A stretch of DNA of 64,000 nt from Pandoraea eparura (GCF_902459725.1 NZ_CABPSH010000003.1:496001-560000), one strand, 5' to 3'; counted from the stretch's first letter, positions 43,256 through 52,637 are shown. Numbers and translations are program-made. The notes: generated by a model from the sequence alone, not told the origin.

Positions 43256-44332
43256 TCAATGCGGGAAGGGCCAGATGCGCAACTTCTCCTTGGCGATTTG
43301 CCAAAGCCGCGCCAGCCCATGCGGCTCGACAATCAGGAAGAAGATGATGAGCCCGCCAAACACCATCAACTGAATGTGCGAAACGGTCGCATTGGTGAAC
43401 GGCAAATGCATAAGCGTGGCCATCGCCGGCAGCGCGCTATCGAGCAGAATCGGCAACAGCAGGATGAATGCAGCGCCCAGAAAGCTCCCCAGAACGCTAC
43501 CGACGCCGCCGATAATGATCATGAACAGGATGCGAAAGGACAGATCGAGTGAAAAGCCGTCCGGCTCGACGGAACCGAGGTAACAGTAGGCATACAGCGC
43601 GCCAGCCACGCCGCAATAGAAGGAGCTGACAGCGAAGGCGAGCAATTTGACGCGCATCAGCGGAATACCGATCACCTCGGCAGCGACGTCCATGTCGCGT
43701 ACCGCCATCCACGCGCGACCGATGTGCGATCGCACCAGGTTCTTCGCCACGAGCGCCATCACCGTGACGACGCCGAGCACGAACAGGTATTTGCGTACCG
43801 GCGTGTCAACGTCGACACCGAGCATCGAGATCTTCTGTGCGGTGATCACCCCGGACGAACTGTGGTTCGAGAGCCATGGAAACTTCGTCAGCACCCAAAG
43901 CACAAAGAACTGCGCTGCCAGCGTGGCGACCGCCAGGTAGAAGCCCTTGATGCGCAACGACGGCAGGCCGAACGCCACGCCCACGAGCGCGGCGCAAACG
44001 CCGCCCAGTGCAAACGAGGCGAGAATTGGCATGCCTTCGATGCGCAACTGGAAGTTATAAGACGCATAGGCACCCACCGCCATGAACGCCGCCGTTCCCA
44101 GAGACAACTGCCCCGCATAGCCCGTCAGGATGTTGAGGCCCAGCGCCGCGAGCGAGAACACGAGAAACGGCACGAGAATCGCCGTAAGCCAGTATTCGGA
44201 GGCTACCCACGGCAGCACGCCGAATGCGACAGCGAGCATGGCGCCAACGGCGAGCCGATCCTGGCGGATTGGAAATATCTGACTATCGGCTTCGTAAGTG
44301 GTCTTGAACTGCCCGGCTTCGCGATAGAACAT
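43256..44332 (-). CDS. livM: ABC transporter permease, LivM type
   Basis: A 358-residue inner-membrane permease with about 9-10 helices. Signatures: LAALGLNILTGYAGQLSLGTAAFMAVGAYASYN, LRIKGFYLAVATLAAQFFVLW, and IGRAWMAVRDMDVAAEVIGIPLMRVKLLAFAVSSFYCGVAGALYAY, the EAA-like loop contacting the ATPase. Starts at ATG 44332 (MFYREAGQFK). Pairs with LivH to form the channel. Confidence 0.92.
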   Translation of the reverse strand: MFYREAGQFKTTYEADSQIFPIRQDRLAVGAMLAVAFGVLPWVASEYWLTAILVPFLVFSLAALGLNILTGYAGQLSLGTAAFMAVGAYASYNFQLRIEGMPILASFALGGVCAALVGVAFGLPSLRIKGFYLAVATLAAQFFVLWVLTKFPWLSNHSSSGVITAQKISMLGVDVDTPVRKYLFVLGVVTVMALVAKNLVRSHIGRAWMAVRDMDVAAEVIGIPLMRVKLLAFAVSSFYCGVAGALYAYCYLGSVEPDGFSLDLSFRILFMIIIGGVGSVLGSFLGAAFILLLPILLDSALPAMATLMHLPFTNATVSHIQLMVFGGLIIFFLIVEPHGLARLWQIAKEKLRIWPFPH

Positions 44333-44400
44333 GGATGGCCTCTGCGGTAAATGCTTGTACGTTCGGCTTGTAGGCTTGTTTCGAGGTGACGAGCGTCGGC

Positions 44401-45315
44401 TCAGACCCGATCGATATGCCGCTCGCCGAACAGCCCTTCCGGGCGAACCAGCAGGAACAGCAACGCAAAGACATAAGGGAACCACCCCTCGATGCCCCCG
44501 AAATTTCCACTGAACTGACTTTCCAGCAGTTGCGGTACATAGATCTCCGCGAGCTTTTCCGCCGCGCCGATGATCAATCCCCCGACAATCGCCCCTGGAA
44601 TCGAGGTGAAGCCCCCCAGGATCAGCACCGGTAGCGCCTTGAGCGCGGTCATCGTCAGCGCGAACTGCACGCCGTTGCGCGATCCCCAGAGCATGCCGGC
44701 GACGAGCGCAACGAACCCCGAGACGCTCCACACCACGACCCAGATGCGTTGCAGCGGAATACCCAGGGAGAGCGCCGCCTGGTGATCGTCGGCCACGGCA
44801 CGAAGCGCACGGCCGATGCGCGTGGCCTTGAAGAACAACGCCAGCAATGCGACCAGCACGGCGGCAATGCCGGCGGCCGCCAGATCGAAGCGGCTCACGA
44901 GCACGCCGGTCGAGTCCATGATCGATGCGATGGGTTCGTCGACAATGCCCAGCGACAGCGCTCGCACCTCATTGCCCCACAGCAGGGGGGCGAGGCCTTC
45001 GAGGAAGAACGACAACCCGATCGTCGCCATGAACAACGTGATAGGCGACTGGTTCACCAGCTTTCGCAGCACGAAGCGCTCGGTCGCCAAGCTCAACAAC
45101 ACCATGACGCCGAATGCGCCAATGGCAGCCAGCCACAGCGGCAAGCCGCGCTCCATCAGGCCAACCACCGACAGCGCCGCGAAATACACCATCGCACCCT
45201 GGGCAAAGTTGAACACGCCGGATGCCTTGAAGATCAGCACGAAGCCGAGCGCGACAAGGGAATACATCACCCCGGAGAGCAGCCCGCCGATCAGGATTTC
45301 CATAAAAAACTGCAT
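44401..45315 (-). CDS. livH: ABC transporter permease, LivH type
   Basis: A 304-residue permease with about 8 helices. Signatures: FFMEILIGGLLSGVMYSLVALGFVLIFKASGVFNFAQGAMVYF, ITLFMATIGLSFFLEGL, and IGRALRAVADDHQAALSLGIPLQRIWVVVWSVSGFVALVAGMLWG. Full length. Second gene of the transport set after livG. Confidence 0.93.
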   Translation of the reverse strand: MQFFMEILIGGLLSGVMYSLVALGFVLIFKASGVFNFAQGAMVYFAALSVVGLMERGLPLWLAAIGAFGVMVLLSLATERFVLRKLVNQSPITLFMATIGLSFFLEGLAPLLWGNEVRALSLGIVDEPIASIMDSTGVLVSRFDLAAAGIAAVLVALLALFFKATRIGRALRAVADDHQAALSLGIPLQRIWVVVWSVSGFVALVAGMLWGSRNGVQFALTMTALKALPVLILGGFTSIPGAIVGGLIIGAAEKLAEIYVPQLLESQFSGNFGGIEGWFPYVFALLFLLVRPEGLFGERHIDRV

Positions 45316-45378
45316 CGATGTCTCCCAGTCGCCAATGCGTTGCCGGCGATCGATCGTCTGTTACCTAACGTCTGAGCA

Positions 45379-46185
45379 TCACGCGGCGGCGGGCATCCCG
45401 TGTGCCGCCCCCAGATAGGCACGTATCACCTCGGGGTCCGCCCTGACTTCGGCGGGCGTCCCGTCACCGATCTTCTTGCCGTAATCGAGCACCACGACCC
45501 GATCGGAGATATCCATCACAACGCCCATGTCGTGTTCGATCAACACAATCGTCGTACCGAACGCATCGTTGACGTCCAGGATGAAGCGACACATGTCGCG
45601 CTTCTCTTCGAAATTCATACCGGCCATCGGCTCATCGAGCAACAGAAGCTCCGGTTCGGCGGCAAGCGCGCGCGCCAGCTCGACACGCTTTTGCAAGCCG
45701 TAAGGCAGCCGTCCGACCGGCGTCTTCCGAATATGCTGAATTTCGAGAAAGTCGATGATCTCCTCGACCTTGGCGCGATTCGCCATTTCCTCTTGCCGCG
45801 CCCGCCCCCACCAGAGCGCACTGGCCAGCAGGCCCGAGCGCATCCGGGTGTTACGGCCCGTCATGATGTTGTCGAGCACCGTCATGCCCTTGAATAGCGC
45901 GATGTTCTGGAACGTGCGCGCCACACCCTGACGCGCTGCGGACGTCGGATGCATACGCTGGCGCAACTGCCCACGAAAGACAATCGCGCCCTGCTGCGGG
46001 TGGTAGACGCCATTGATCACGTTGAGCATGGAACTCTTGCCCGCGCCATTGGGGCCGATGATCGCGCGGATCTCGTGCTCGCGAACGTCGAACGAGATAT
46101 CCGTCAACGCCTTCACGCCGCCGAACGACAGGCTGATGTGCTGCAAATCGAGCAGGACGTCGCCGAACTTCCGGTTGTCGTGCAT
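45379..46185 (-). CDS. livG: ABC transporter ATP-binding protein, LivG type
   Basis: A 268-residue ATPase. Walker A IIGPNGAGKSSMLNVINGVY, the LivG-specific ARTFQNIALFKGMTVLDNIMTGRN, signature LPYGLQKRVELARALA, Walker B ELLLLDEPMAGMN, and TIVLIEHDMGVVMDISDRVVVLDYGKKI. It is 66 bases downstream of the acyl-CoA ligase and likely cotranscribed with it. Confidence 0.94.
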   Translation of the reverse strand: MHDNRKFGDVLLDLQHISLSFGGVKALTDISFDVREHEIRAIIGPNGAGKSSMLNVINGVYHPQQGAIVFRGQLRQRMHPTSAARQGVARTFQNIALFKGMTVLDNIMTGRNTRMRSGLLASALWWGRARQEEMANRAKVEEIIDFLEIQHIRKTPVGRLPYGLQKRVELARALAAEPELLLLDEPMAGMNFEEKRDMCRFILDVNDAFGTTIVLIEHDMGVVMDISDRVVVLDYGKKIGDGTPAEVRADPEVIRAYLGAAHGMPAAA

Positions 46186-46251
46186 GCCTTCTCCCGCAAA
46201 ATGCCTGGCAGAGTGCCAATGTAGGGGCCGATGCGCTGGTCGATGCGACGC

Positions 46252-48225
46252 TCAGGCGGCGCAGCGCAATGTCGCAGGCGCAGGGTCGTCAGCCGGTGCG
46301 CGCGCACCGATCACGCGCGCCGGATGTATCGTGAGCGTGGCGCTCACACTGCCTTCGCGTCCGTCCTCGAACTTCACACGCGTTTCGATGAATTGCGTCG
46401 TCTTGCCTGAATAGAACGCGTCGACCAGCACCTCGTACTTCTGCGCGATGAAACCGCGGCGCACCTTGCGCGTGCGCGTCAGTTCGTCGTCATCCGGATC
46501 CAGCTCCTTGTGCAGGATGACGAAGCGCCGAACCTGCGCGGCCGCAAAGGCGGACTCCTTGGCGAGATCCGCGTTCACGAGCTCCACGCAACCCAGGATC
46601 AGCTCGGCGACACGCGGATGGCTGGCCAGGTCGACATACCCCGCGTACGCGAGGTTCTGCCGTTCCGCCCAATTGCCCACCGCATCCATATCGATGTTGA
46701 TGAAGGCGCACACCCCGTCGCGACCGTCGCCAAACGCCACCGCTTCCTTGATGTACGAGAAGAACTTGAGCTTGTTCTCGATGTACTTCGGCGCGAACAA
46801 CGACCCACAGGCCAGTTTGCCGACATCCTTGGCGCGATCGATGATGCGAAGATGACCGTCGGCATCGATGATGCCGGCGTCGCCCGTGCGGAAATAGCCC
46901 GCCTCGTCGATGGCTTCGCGCGTGGCATCGGGCCGCTTGTAGTACGCCTTGAGCAACCCCACGCCGCGCACCAGCACCTCCCCGTTGTCGGCGATCTTGA
47001 TTTCCATCCCGGGCGCGACCGGCCCCACGCTGTCGAATCGGACCTCGCGATCCGGTTGCAGGCAGACGTACGCGCACGTCTCCGTCTGCCCGTAGAACTG
47101 CTTCAAATTGATACCGATCGCGCGATAGAACCGGAACAGATCCGGGCCAATCGCCTCGCCGGCGGTGTATGCCGTGCGAATCCGGCTCATGCCGAGCGTA
47201 TTGCGCAAAGGACCGTACACGAAAAAATTCCCGAGCGCGTACTGCAACCGATCGAGCCACGACACCGGACGGCCGTCGAGCACCGCCGCGCCGCACCGGT
47301 TTGCCACGTCCATGAAGTGTGAAAACATCCTGCGCTTGAGGCGATTCGCATCCTCCATGCGGATCATCACTTGCGTGAGCACGTTCTCGTAGACGCGAGG
47401 CGGCGCAAAGTAGTACGTCGGGCCGATCTCGCGCATGTCCGTGGCGATGGTGTCGGGCGACTCGGGGCAATTGACCGTGAACCCCGCCACCAGTGCCTGC
47501 GCATAGGAAAACAGATGGTCGCCCACCCAGGCCATCGGCAGGTACGACAGCACTTCGTCGCCGGGGCCGAGTCGATCGAACGCACTACCGTGAAAGGCAG
47601 CGCCGATCAACCCCGCATGCGAATGGCAAACGCCCTTGGGCTTGCCGGTAGTGCCAGAGGTATAGAGGATGGTCGCCGTATCTTCGGGTTCGCCACGGGC
47701 CACGGCGTCATCAAAGTAGCGCGGGTGGCCGGCGTCGAATGCACGCCCCTGCTCGATGGCCGACGCGTACGACTGCAGCCCTGCGGCGTCGTAGCCTCGC
47801 AGGCCGCGCGAATCCTCGTAAATGATGTGCGACAGCCGCGGCACCTCGGCGCGCAGCGCCAACAGCTTGTCGACCTGCTCCTGATCTTCGACGATGGCGA
47901 AATCGATCTCGGCGTCGTCGAGCACATGCGCCATCTCCGCAGCCACGGCGTCCTGATAGAGCGGCACGGCGACGCCACCCAGCGCTTGCGCCGCTGTCAT
48001 TGCCCAGTAAAGGCGCACGCGGTTATTGCCGATAATGGCGAGGTTGTCGCCTCGCTTGAAGCCAGCGGCAGCCAGCGCGCACGCCAGCATCCGGACTTCG
48101 TGCGCGGCCGACTGCCAGGTCCAGCATTGCCAGATCCCCAGATCTTTTTCCCGATATGCCGTGCGGGTGCCGCGCGTGGCCGCATGGGCCAACAACAAAC
48201 GCGGGAAAGTGGTCCGCTCCTGCAT
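46252..48225 (-). CDS. AMP-dependent acyl-CoA synthetase, long FadD/FAA1-like type
   Basis: A 657-residue ANL ligase. P-loop ATILYTSGTTGKPKGVCHSHAG, then YLPMAWVGDHLFSYAQAL, FYFAPPRVYENVLTQVMIRMEDA, RTAYTAGEAIGPDLFRFYRAIG, LKQFYGQTETC and FRTGDAGIIDADGHLRIIDRAKDVGKL. The C-terminal DDDELTRTRKVRRGFIAQKYEVLVDAFYSGKT extension is typical of ligases encoded next to Liv-type importers. It is the first gene of the minus-strand unit and has an AGGAGA site before its ATG. Probably activates the imported acid; the chain type is unknown. Confidence 0.9.
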   Translation of the reverse strand: MQERTTFPRLLLAHAATRGTRTAYREKDLGIWQCWTWQSAAHEVRMLACALAAAGFKRGDNLAIIGNNRVRLYWAMTAAQALGGVAVPLYQDAVAAEMAHVLDDAEIDFAIVEDQEQVDKLLALRAEVPRLSHIIYEDSRGLRGYDAAGLQSYASAIEQGRAFDAGHPRYFDDAVARGEPEDTATILYTSGTTGKPKGVCHSHAGLIGAAFHGSAFDRLGPGDEVLSYLPMAWVGDHLFSYAQALVAGFTVNCPESPDTIATDMREIGPTYYFAPPRVYENVLTQVMIRMEDANRLKRRMFSHFMDVANRCGAAVLDGRPVSWLDRLQYALGNFFVYGPLRNTLGMSRIRTAYTAGEAIGPDLFRFYRAIGINLKQFYGQTETCAYVCLQPDREVRFDSVGPVAPGMEIKIADNGEVLVRGVGLLKAYYKRPDATREAIDEAGYFRTGDAGIIDADGHLRIIDRAKDVGKLACGSLFAPKYIENKLKFFSYIKEAVAFGDGRDGVCAFINIDMDAVGNWAERQNLAYAGYVDLASHPRVAELILGCVELVNADLAKESAFAAAQVRRFVILHKELDPDDDELTRTRKVRRGFIAQKYEVLVDAFYSGKTTQFIETRVKFEDGREGSVSATLTIHPARVIGARAPADDPAPATLRCAA

Positions 48226-48559
48226 GCCTGTCTCCTGTGTCTCGCCACGATTCGACGCATGTCGAGGAGGCGTGGCGTGGCTCGGTCGGCGCGCGTGCGT
48301 GTGGCACGCTCTCTACAGCTGGCAACGTCTCTTAGCGACTTTTTTTAAGTGGCGCTGCGTCATTCGCACTGCTTTGCGATCGTCCGCACTACGGAGCAAC
48401 GATGACTATCCCTGACAACAGGCAGCTTCTATACTTGGGCTTCGGCGTCGTGCACGAATCGCCGTGAAGGCTTGTCTCGCCGTGGTCAGGCAAGGCGAAG
48501 ATACCTCATGGATCACGACGGATTTGTCACCCGGATGACAATCAAGGGAAAGTCCCTAT
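48226..48559. promoter_or_regulatory. Divergent control region between the acyl-CoA ligase and Crp/Fnr genes
   Basis: No gene. It contains a Crp/Fnr-type palindrome at 48524-48541 and a related half-site TGACAA at about 48412. A TATACT box lies near 48433. A T-run (48337-48346) follows no stem. Confidence 0.5.
48524..48541. promoter_or_regulatory. Crp/Fnr-type inverted repeat before the regulator gene
   Basis: TTGTCA, six bases, TGACAA: a perfect 6+6 repeat with family spacing, ending 18 bases before the regulator ATG. Its position suits autoregulation. Confidence 0.6.
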
Positions 48560-49231
48560 ATGTCGCTCGAAACCCTGTTGCAACGCAGCGTATGGGCGCA
48601 AGGACTGACGCCAGCGCAACGCGAACGTGTCGTGGCCGAGATTCAGGTACGGCCGGTCGAGAACGGTGGCTATGTATGCCGCAAGGGCGACCCCTCGCAC
48701 GCCTGGTTTGGCGTCATCGATGGGTTGGTAAAGATCGCGACGGCATCGGCCAGTGGGAAGTCCGTCACGTTCACGGGCGTGCCTGCGGGCGCATGGTTCG
48801 GGGAAGGGTCGGTGCTCAAGCGCGAGAACCGCAAATACGACGTGATGGCACTGCGCGATTCCGTTCTTGCCCACATGCCGATTGCCACGTTCGACTGGTT
48901 GCTCGACACGAGCATTCCGTTCAACCGCTTTCTCACGCTACAGCTCAATGAGCGTCTCGGCCAGTTCATCGCGGCGGTCGAGCACGAACGATTACTCGAT
49001 ACCGACGCTCGCGTTGCCCGCTCCCTGTCGTCGATGTTCAACCCGACGCTGTATCCGTCCGACGACACCACCGTGCAGATTTCACAGGAAGAGCTGAGTT
49101 ATCTCGCCGGCGTTTCGCGCCAGCGCGTCAACCTCGCGCTCAAGGTGTTGGAGCAGGCCAGGCTCGTCAAGGTCGACTATGGCGTGCTGACGATCCTCGA
49201 CCTCGAAGGGCTACGCGAATTTGGGATGTAG
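48560..49231 (+). CDS. Crp/Fnr family transcriptional regulator
   Basis: A 223-residue regulator. The N-terminal cyclic-nucleotide-binding fold runs through VRPVENGGYVCRKGDPSHAWFGVIDGLVKIATASASGKSVTFTGVPAGAWFGEGSVL. The C-terminal winged helix is VQISQEELSYLAGVSRQRVNLALKVLEQARLVKVDYG. The N-terminal cysteines of Fnr are absent and the cAMP-binding arginine-serine pair is not evident, so the signal is probably another ligand. It is divergent from the ligase-liv unit and likely controls it. AAGGGAAA precedes the ATG. Confidence 0.9.
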   Translation: MSLETLLQRSVWAQGLTPAQRERVVAEIQVRPVENGGYVCRKGDPSHAWFGVIDGLVKIATASASGKSVTFTGVPAGAWFGEGSVLKRENRKYDVMALRDSVLAHMPIATFDWLLDTSIPFNRFLTLQLNERLGQFIAAVEHERLLDTDARVARSLSSMFNPTLYPSDDTTVQISQEELSYLAGVSRQRVNLALKVLEQARLVKVDYGVLTILDLEGLREFGM

Positions 49232-49313
49232 ACGGGGTTGGCATGATGCCCTCACCCAGCGGTTTCTTCGGCTTCGCCGCCGGGCCGCCCTGCATCGAAC
49301 ACTGCTGAGTCAA

Positions 49314-49351
49314 AACCCCAAGGGTCGGATCCATGTCCAACGCTTGGGGTT
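49314..49351 (-). terminator. Intrinsic terminator downstream of ridA
   Basis: A perfect nine-base stem (AACCCCAAG with CTTGGGGTT) around a 20-base loop. On the minus strand it runs directly into TTTT. It lies between the convergent crp-like and ridA genes. Confidence 0.55.
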
Positions 49352-49402
49352 CAGCTCAACACGCGCGAGCTTTCTGTTCGCATTCCTTACGGATATTGAC
49401 GA

Positions 49403-49759
49403 TTACTTGGCCGCCGCGATCACGGCAATCTCGACAAGCAGATCGGGGGCCGCCAGACGTGCCTCCACCGTGGCGCGCGTCGGCGTGTTGCCCGGGCTCG
49501 TCCACGCATCCCACACGGCATTCATGCCGGCGAAGTCGGCCTCGATGTCCTTCACCCAGACTTGCGCCGAGAGCAGTCGCGACTTGTCGATACCGGCGTC
49601 CTTCAGATAGCCATCGATCTTTGCGAGCACTTGCTGCGTCTGCCCGGTGATGTCCTGACTGCGATCGTCCGCCGTCTGGCCGCCGATGTAGACCGTCCCG
49701 TTATGCACCACGACACGGCTCATCCGTGCGTTCGTGTGATGGCGTTGAATATCGCTCAT
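49403..49759 (-). CDS. RidA family enamine/imine deaminase
   Basis: A 118-residue RidA-family protein that hydrolyses reactive enamines and imines to ketoacids and ammonia. Visible: VVVHNGTVYIGGQTADD, DITGQTQQVLAKIDGYLKDAGIDKSRLLSAQVWVKDI and NTPTRATVEARLAAPDLLVEIAVIA. The key arginine is present (R95), as is the late glutamate (E110), so deaminase activity is expected. GGAGATG precedes ATG 49759. Being the last gene of an amine-oxidising operon, it probably clears the imine made by the flavoenzyme. Confidence 0.9.
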   Translation of the reverse strand: MSDIQRHHTNARMSRVVVHNGTVYIGGQTADDRSQDITGQTQQVLAKIDGYLKDAGIDKSRLLSAQVWVKDIEADFAGMNAVWDAWTSPGNTPTRATVEARLAAPDLLVEIAVIAAAK

Positions 49760-49817
49760 TAACCACATCTCCAAAAGATTTAAAAAGGACGCGAGTGGAG
49801 GGCGCGAGCCCCCTCAC

Positions 49818-51251
49818 TTACTTGGGAAATCCTGCACGCTCGCTCAGGAAGTCGGGAGTGCCTACCGCGGTGGCCAACTCGCCCAACGTCACCGGCTTGA
49901 TAGGCGGACGGATGCGATAGTACCCGACCTCCGGCACTGCGCAGCCCTGCGCCTGCGCCAGCAGTTCGGCCACAGTCAAGCCGCAGAAGCGGCCTTGACA
50001 CGGCCCCATGCCGCAACGCGAAAAACTCTTCGTCTGATTCGGGCCGACACAGCCCAGGCCCGCCATGCGCCGCACGTCGCCCGCCGTCACTTCTTCGCAA
50101 CGGCACACGATCGTGCTGTCGTCGGCCGGCACCCGGAACGCCTCGGCCGGCCGGTACAGCGCATCAAGGAACGGACGGATCGACGTGTGTGCCGACAGCT
50201 CACGGCGCAGCGACAGCGCGCGAGAGTCGCGCTTTGCAGCGTCGAGCTTGCCGAGCTTCACTGCGGCCTGCACGGCCGCGAGCCGTCCCGACGGCTCAGC
50301 CGCAAGCGCACCGGCAATGCCCGCGCCGTCCCCTGCCACGAAGATGCCCGGCAGGCTCGTCTCTCCCCAGGCATCCGTCTTGGGATGCCAGCACAACTGC
50401 GCGTCGTCCCACACATGCTCACAACCGATCGAGCGCGTGACCTGCGTGTTCGGAATCACGCCCTGATGCAGCAGCACCAGCGACGTGTCGATGCGAGCGG
50501 TGCGCCCGCCCACGACATACTCGATGCCCTCGGCGTGCTCGGTACCGAGCACGCGCAGCGCCTCGACATGTTTGACGTGCTGCACGCCCGCCGCGCGAAT
50601 GGCGCGCAGCAGCTTGAAACCCTTCATCAGATATGACGGCGCGCGCAACGCCCCACCCGCGTGACGCAAGGCGTCACGACGCCCGCTTGCCTCGGCGGTG
50701 TCGAGAATCGCGCGTACCGGCACGCCAGCATTGATGAGCTGCCAGGCAAACAGGTAGAGCAATGGGCCGCAGCCGGCGAGCACCGCGGGCGAATCGGGGA
50801 CCAGCGCGGACGCCTTGAGCAGTGTTTGCGCGGCGCCCACGCCCATCACACCGGGCAGCGTCCAGCCGGGAATCGGGAACGGCCGCTCCTGCGCGCCGCC
50901 GGCCAGCACAATGGCGCCCGCTTGAATTTGCAGCGTTCCGCCGCCCGCGCCCTGGCGCGTGACCGACACGCGCTTGTCCGCGCCGATCTGCCACGCGAGC
51001 GTCTGCGGCCAATAGGCGATGCCGGCCGACGTAAATGCGTCAACGAGCGCACGTCCGCGCAGATAATCCGGCCCGAGCACGCCCGGGTCGGCCAGCGGCG
51101 AGCGGCTCACGCTGCGATATATCTGCCCGCCGGGCAGGCCGTTCTCGTCGACGACCAGCGGCTCGAGCCCATGACGCTTCGCTTCGAGCGCAGCCGCCAA
51201 CCCCGCGGGGCCCGCACCGACAACCAACAAATCCACGACTTTTGCGCTCAT
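49818..51251 (-). CDS. FAD-dependent oxidoreductase with BFD-type [2Fe-2S] domain (HcnB/opine oxidase A-like subunit)
   Basis: A 477-residue flavoprotein. FAD motif LLVVGAGPAGLAAALEAKRHG at the N-terminus, VDENGLPGGQIYR, an NAD-like middle domain, and VAGDGAGIAGALAAEPSGRLAA. The C-terminal BFD/Fer2 domain has its cysteines in CRCEEVTAGDVRR and FSRCGMGPCQGRFC. This architecture is that of HcnB, octopine/nopaline oxidase subunit A and D-hydroxyproline dehydrogenase. Its ATG overlaps the stop of the small ferredoxin subunit. Forms a trimeric type enzyme with the next two genes. Confidence 0.9.
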   Translation of the reverse strand: MSAKVVDLLVVGAGPAGLAAALEAKRHGLEPLVVDENGLPGGQIYRSVSRSPLADPGVLGPDYLRGRALVDAFTSAGIAYWPQTLAWQIGADKRVSVTRQGAGGGTLQIQAGAIVLAGGAQERPFPIPGWTLPGVMGVGAAQTLLKASALVPDSPAVLAGCGPLLYLFAWQLINAGVPVRAILDTAEASGRRDALRHAGGALRAPSYLMKGFKLLRAIRAAGVQHVKHVEALRVLGTEHAEGIEYVVGGRTARIDTSLVLLHQGVIPNTQVTRSIGCEHVWDDAQLCWHPKTDAWGETSLPGIFVAGDGAGIAGALAAEPSGRLAAVQAAVKLGKLDAAKRDSRALSLRRELSAHTSIRPFLDALYRPAEAFRVPADDSTIVCRCEEVTAGDVRRMAGLGCVGPNQTKSFSRCGMGPCQGRFCGLTVAELLAQAQGCAVPEVGYYRIRPPIKPVTLGELATAVGTPDFLSERAGFPK

Positions 51252-51556
51252 GCCACACTCCTTGCACCGTTCATTCGACGCACCTGCATGCCTTCGCGCA
51301 CCGGTGTCATGCATCCCTGCCGGTTCGGCACGCCGTCGATCTCGACCAGGCATTCGAAGCACACCCCCATCATGCAGAACGGCGCGCGGTCGCTACCGGT
51401 GACGGGTGTGGTCCGGCACACCGTCACGCCCGCGAAGAGCAATGCGGCGGCAACGTTCATGTCGGCCGGCACGTTGACCGGCGTACCCTCGATAAACACT
51501 TGCACCGTCGCGCCATCCTTGCGCGCCAGCGACTTAAGCAGCGAAACGTTTGGCAT
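51248..51556 (-). CDS. Small [2Fe-2S] ferredoxin-like subunit (HcnA-like)
   Basis: A 102-residue protein. FIEGTPVNVPADMNVAAALLFAG is the beta-grasp start. The cluster cysteines follow the plant-type pattern C-X4-C-X2-C-X12-C in FCMMGVCFEC and RQGC. HcnA-like subunits pass electrons between the flavin subunits. It overlaps both neighbours (23 bases with the upstream flavoprotein gene, 4 with the downstream one), so the three are translationally linked. Confidence 0.9.
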   Translation of the reverse strand: MPNVSLLKSLARKDGATVQVFIEGTPVNVPADMNVAAALLFAGVTVCRTTPVTGSDRAPFCMMGVCFECLVEIDGVPNRQGCMTPVREGMQVRRMNGARSVA

Positions 51557-52634
51557 AGAATTGATCCAGAAGCGCGGGACGCGGCGCGCCGAGAATCCAC
51601 GGCGCGAGGGTTTCACAATGCGCAGCGGCGAGCGTCACACCGCTGTGACAGGTCGCGAGAAACGCGCCCGGGCAGGCCTCGGAGGCCTCGTAAATCGGCA
51701 GACCGTCGTCCGTCATCACCCGCAGCGCGCCCCACGCGCGCACCACGCGCACGTTCTTGAGCAGTGGGAACGGCGCAATGCCGCGCCGGGCGATGTCGGC
51801 AATCACGTCGGGCGTCACGCCGTCATTGAAGCCCACGTCTTCGGCCGAGTCGCCGAGCATGACCGAGCCCTCGACGGTCTGACGCACATAGATCGTCGGA
51901 TAGTCGAGAAACGGCTTGACGCGCTCGGTCACGAGGATCTGGCCGCGCAACGGCTTGACCGGCGCGCGCAGCCCCACCATCGGCGCGAGATCGCGATTGC
52001 CCAGACCGGCGGCAAGCACGACACGGCCGGCTTCGAGCGATACATCGCCCATGCTCACGCGAAACGCGCTGCCCGTCTGACGAATATCGGTCACGCGCAG
52101 GTTCGGTCCATACTCGCCGCCCGCCTGCTCGAACGCGGCGAACAGCGCGCGCAGCGTATATAACGGACTGACATGACCGTCGTTCGGGGAATAGATGCCG
52201 CCCACCACGTCGGGGCCGATGGCCGGCAGCCGCTCGGCAAGCGCCTGGTGATCGAGCACTTCGTAGGTGAGGGCAGGCTCGGCTTCCTGCAGCTTGCGCA
52301 TGCTCTCGACCTTGATGGCCAACTCCTCGGGCGTCTGGGCGATGTTGAAGCCGCCGGGTCGCTGAAAGCCCATGGAGACGCCCGTGCGTGCGAACAGCTC
52401 GTCGGCCAGGCGCTGCCACAGGTTGGCGGAGTGCAGCGACCAGCGCGCATAGTCCGTGCAGGTGCCACCCTTGCCTTGCACCCATACCAGCCCGAAGTTG
52501 CCGCGTGCGGCACGCAGCGAATTGTCTTCGCCATCGCACACGACGACGCGTTGCCCGCGCTTGGCTAGCCCGTAGGCGATCGCCATGCCGACGAGGCCGC
52601 CGCCGATGACGGCGATATCGTATGTCTTTTGCAT
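51534..52634 (-). CDS. FAD-dependent amino acid/amine oxidoreductase (DadA/HcnC-like catalytic subunit)
   Basis: A 366-residue D-amino-acid-oxidase-fold flavoprotein. FAD motif YDIAVIGGGLVGMAIAYGLAKRG, then LRAARGNFGLVWVQGKGG, GPDVVGGIYSPNDGHVSPLYTLRAL, RVVLAAGLGNRDLAPMVGL and LPIYEASEACPGAFLATCHSGVTLAAAHCETLAPWI. It is the substrate-oxidising subunit of HcnABC/opine-oxidase-like complexes, producing an imine from an amino or imino acid. It is four bases after the ABC permease gene. The substrate is unknown. Confidence 0.9.
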   Translation of the reverse strand: MQKTYDIAVIGGGLVGMAIAYGLAKRGQRVVVCDGEDNSLRAARGNFGLVWVQGKGGTCTDYARWSLHSANLWQRLADELFARTGVSMGFQRPGGFNIAQTPEELAIKVESMRKLQEAEPALTYEVLDHQALAERLPAIGPDVVGGIYSPNDGHVSPLYTLRALFAAFEQAGGEYGPNLRVTDIRQTGSAFRVSMGDVSLEAGRVVLAAGLGNRDLAPMVGLRAPVKPLRGQILVTERVKPFLDYPTIYVRQTVEGSVMLGDSAEDVGFNDGVTPDVIADIARRGIAPFPLLKNVRVVRAWGALRVMTDDGLPIYEASEACPGAFLATCHSGVTLAAAHCETLAPWILGAPRPALLDQFYAKRFAA

Positions 52635-52637
52635 GTT

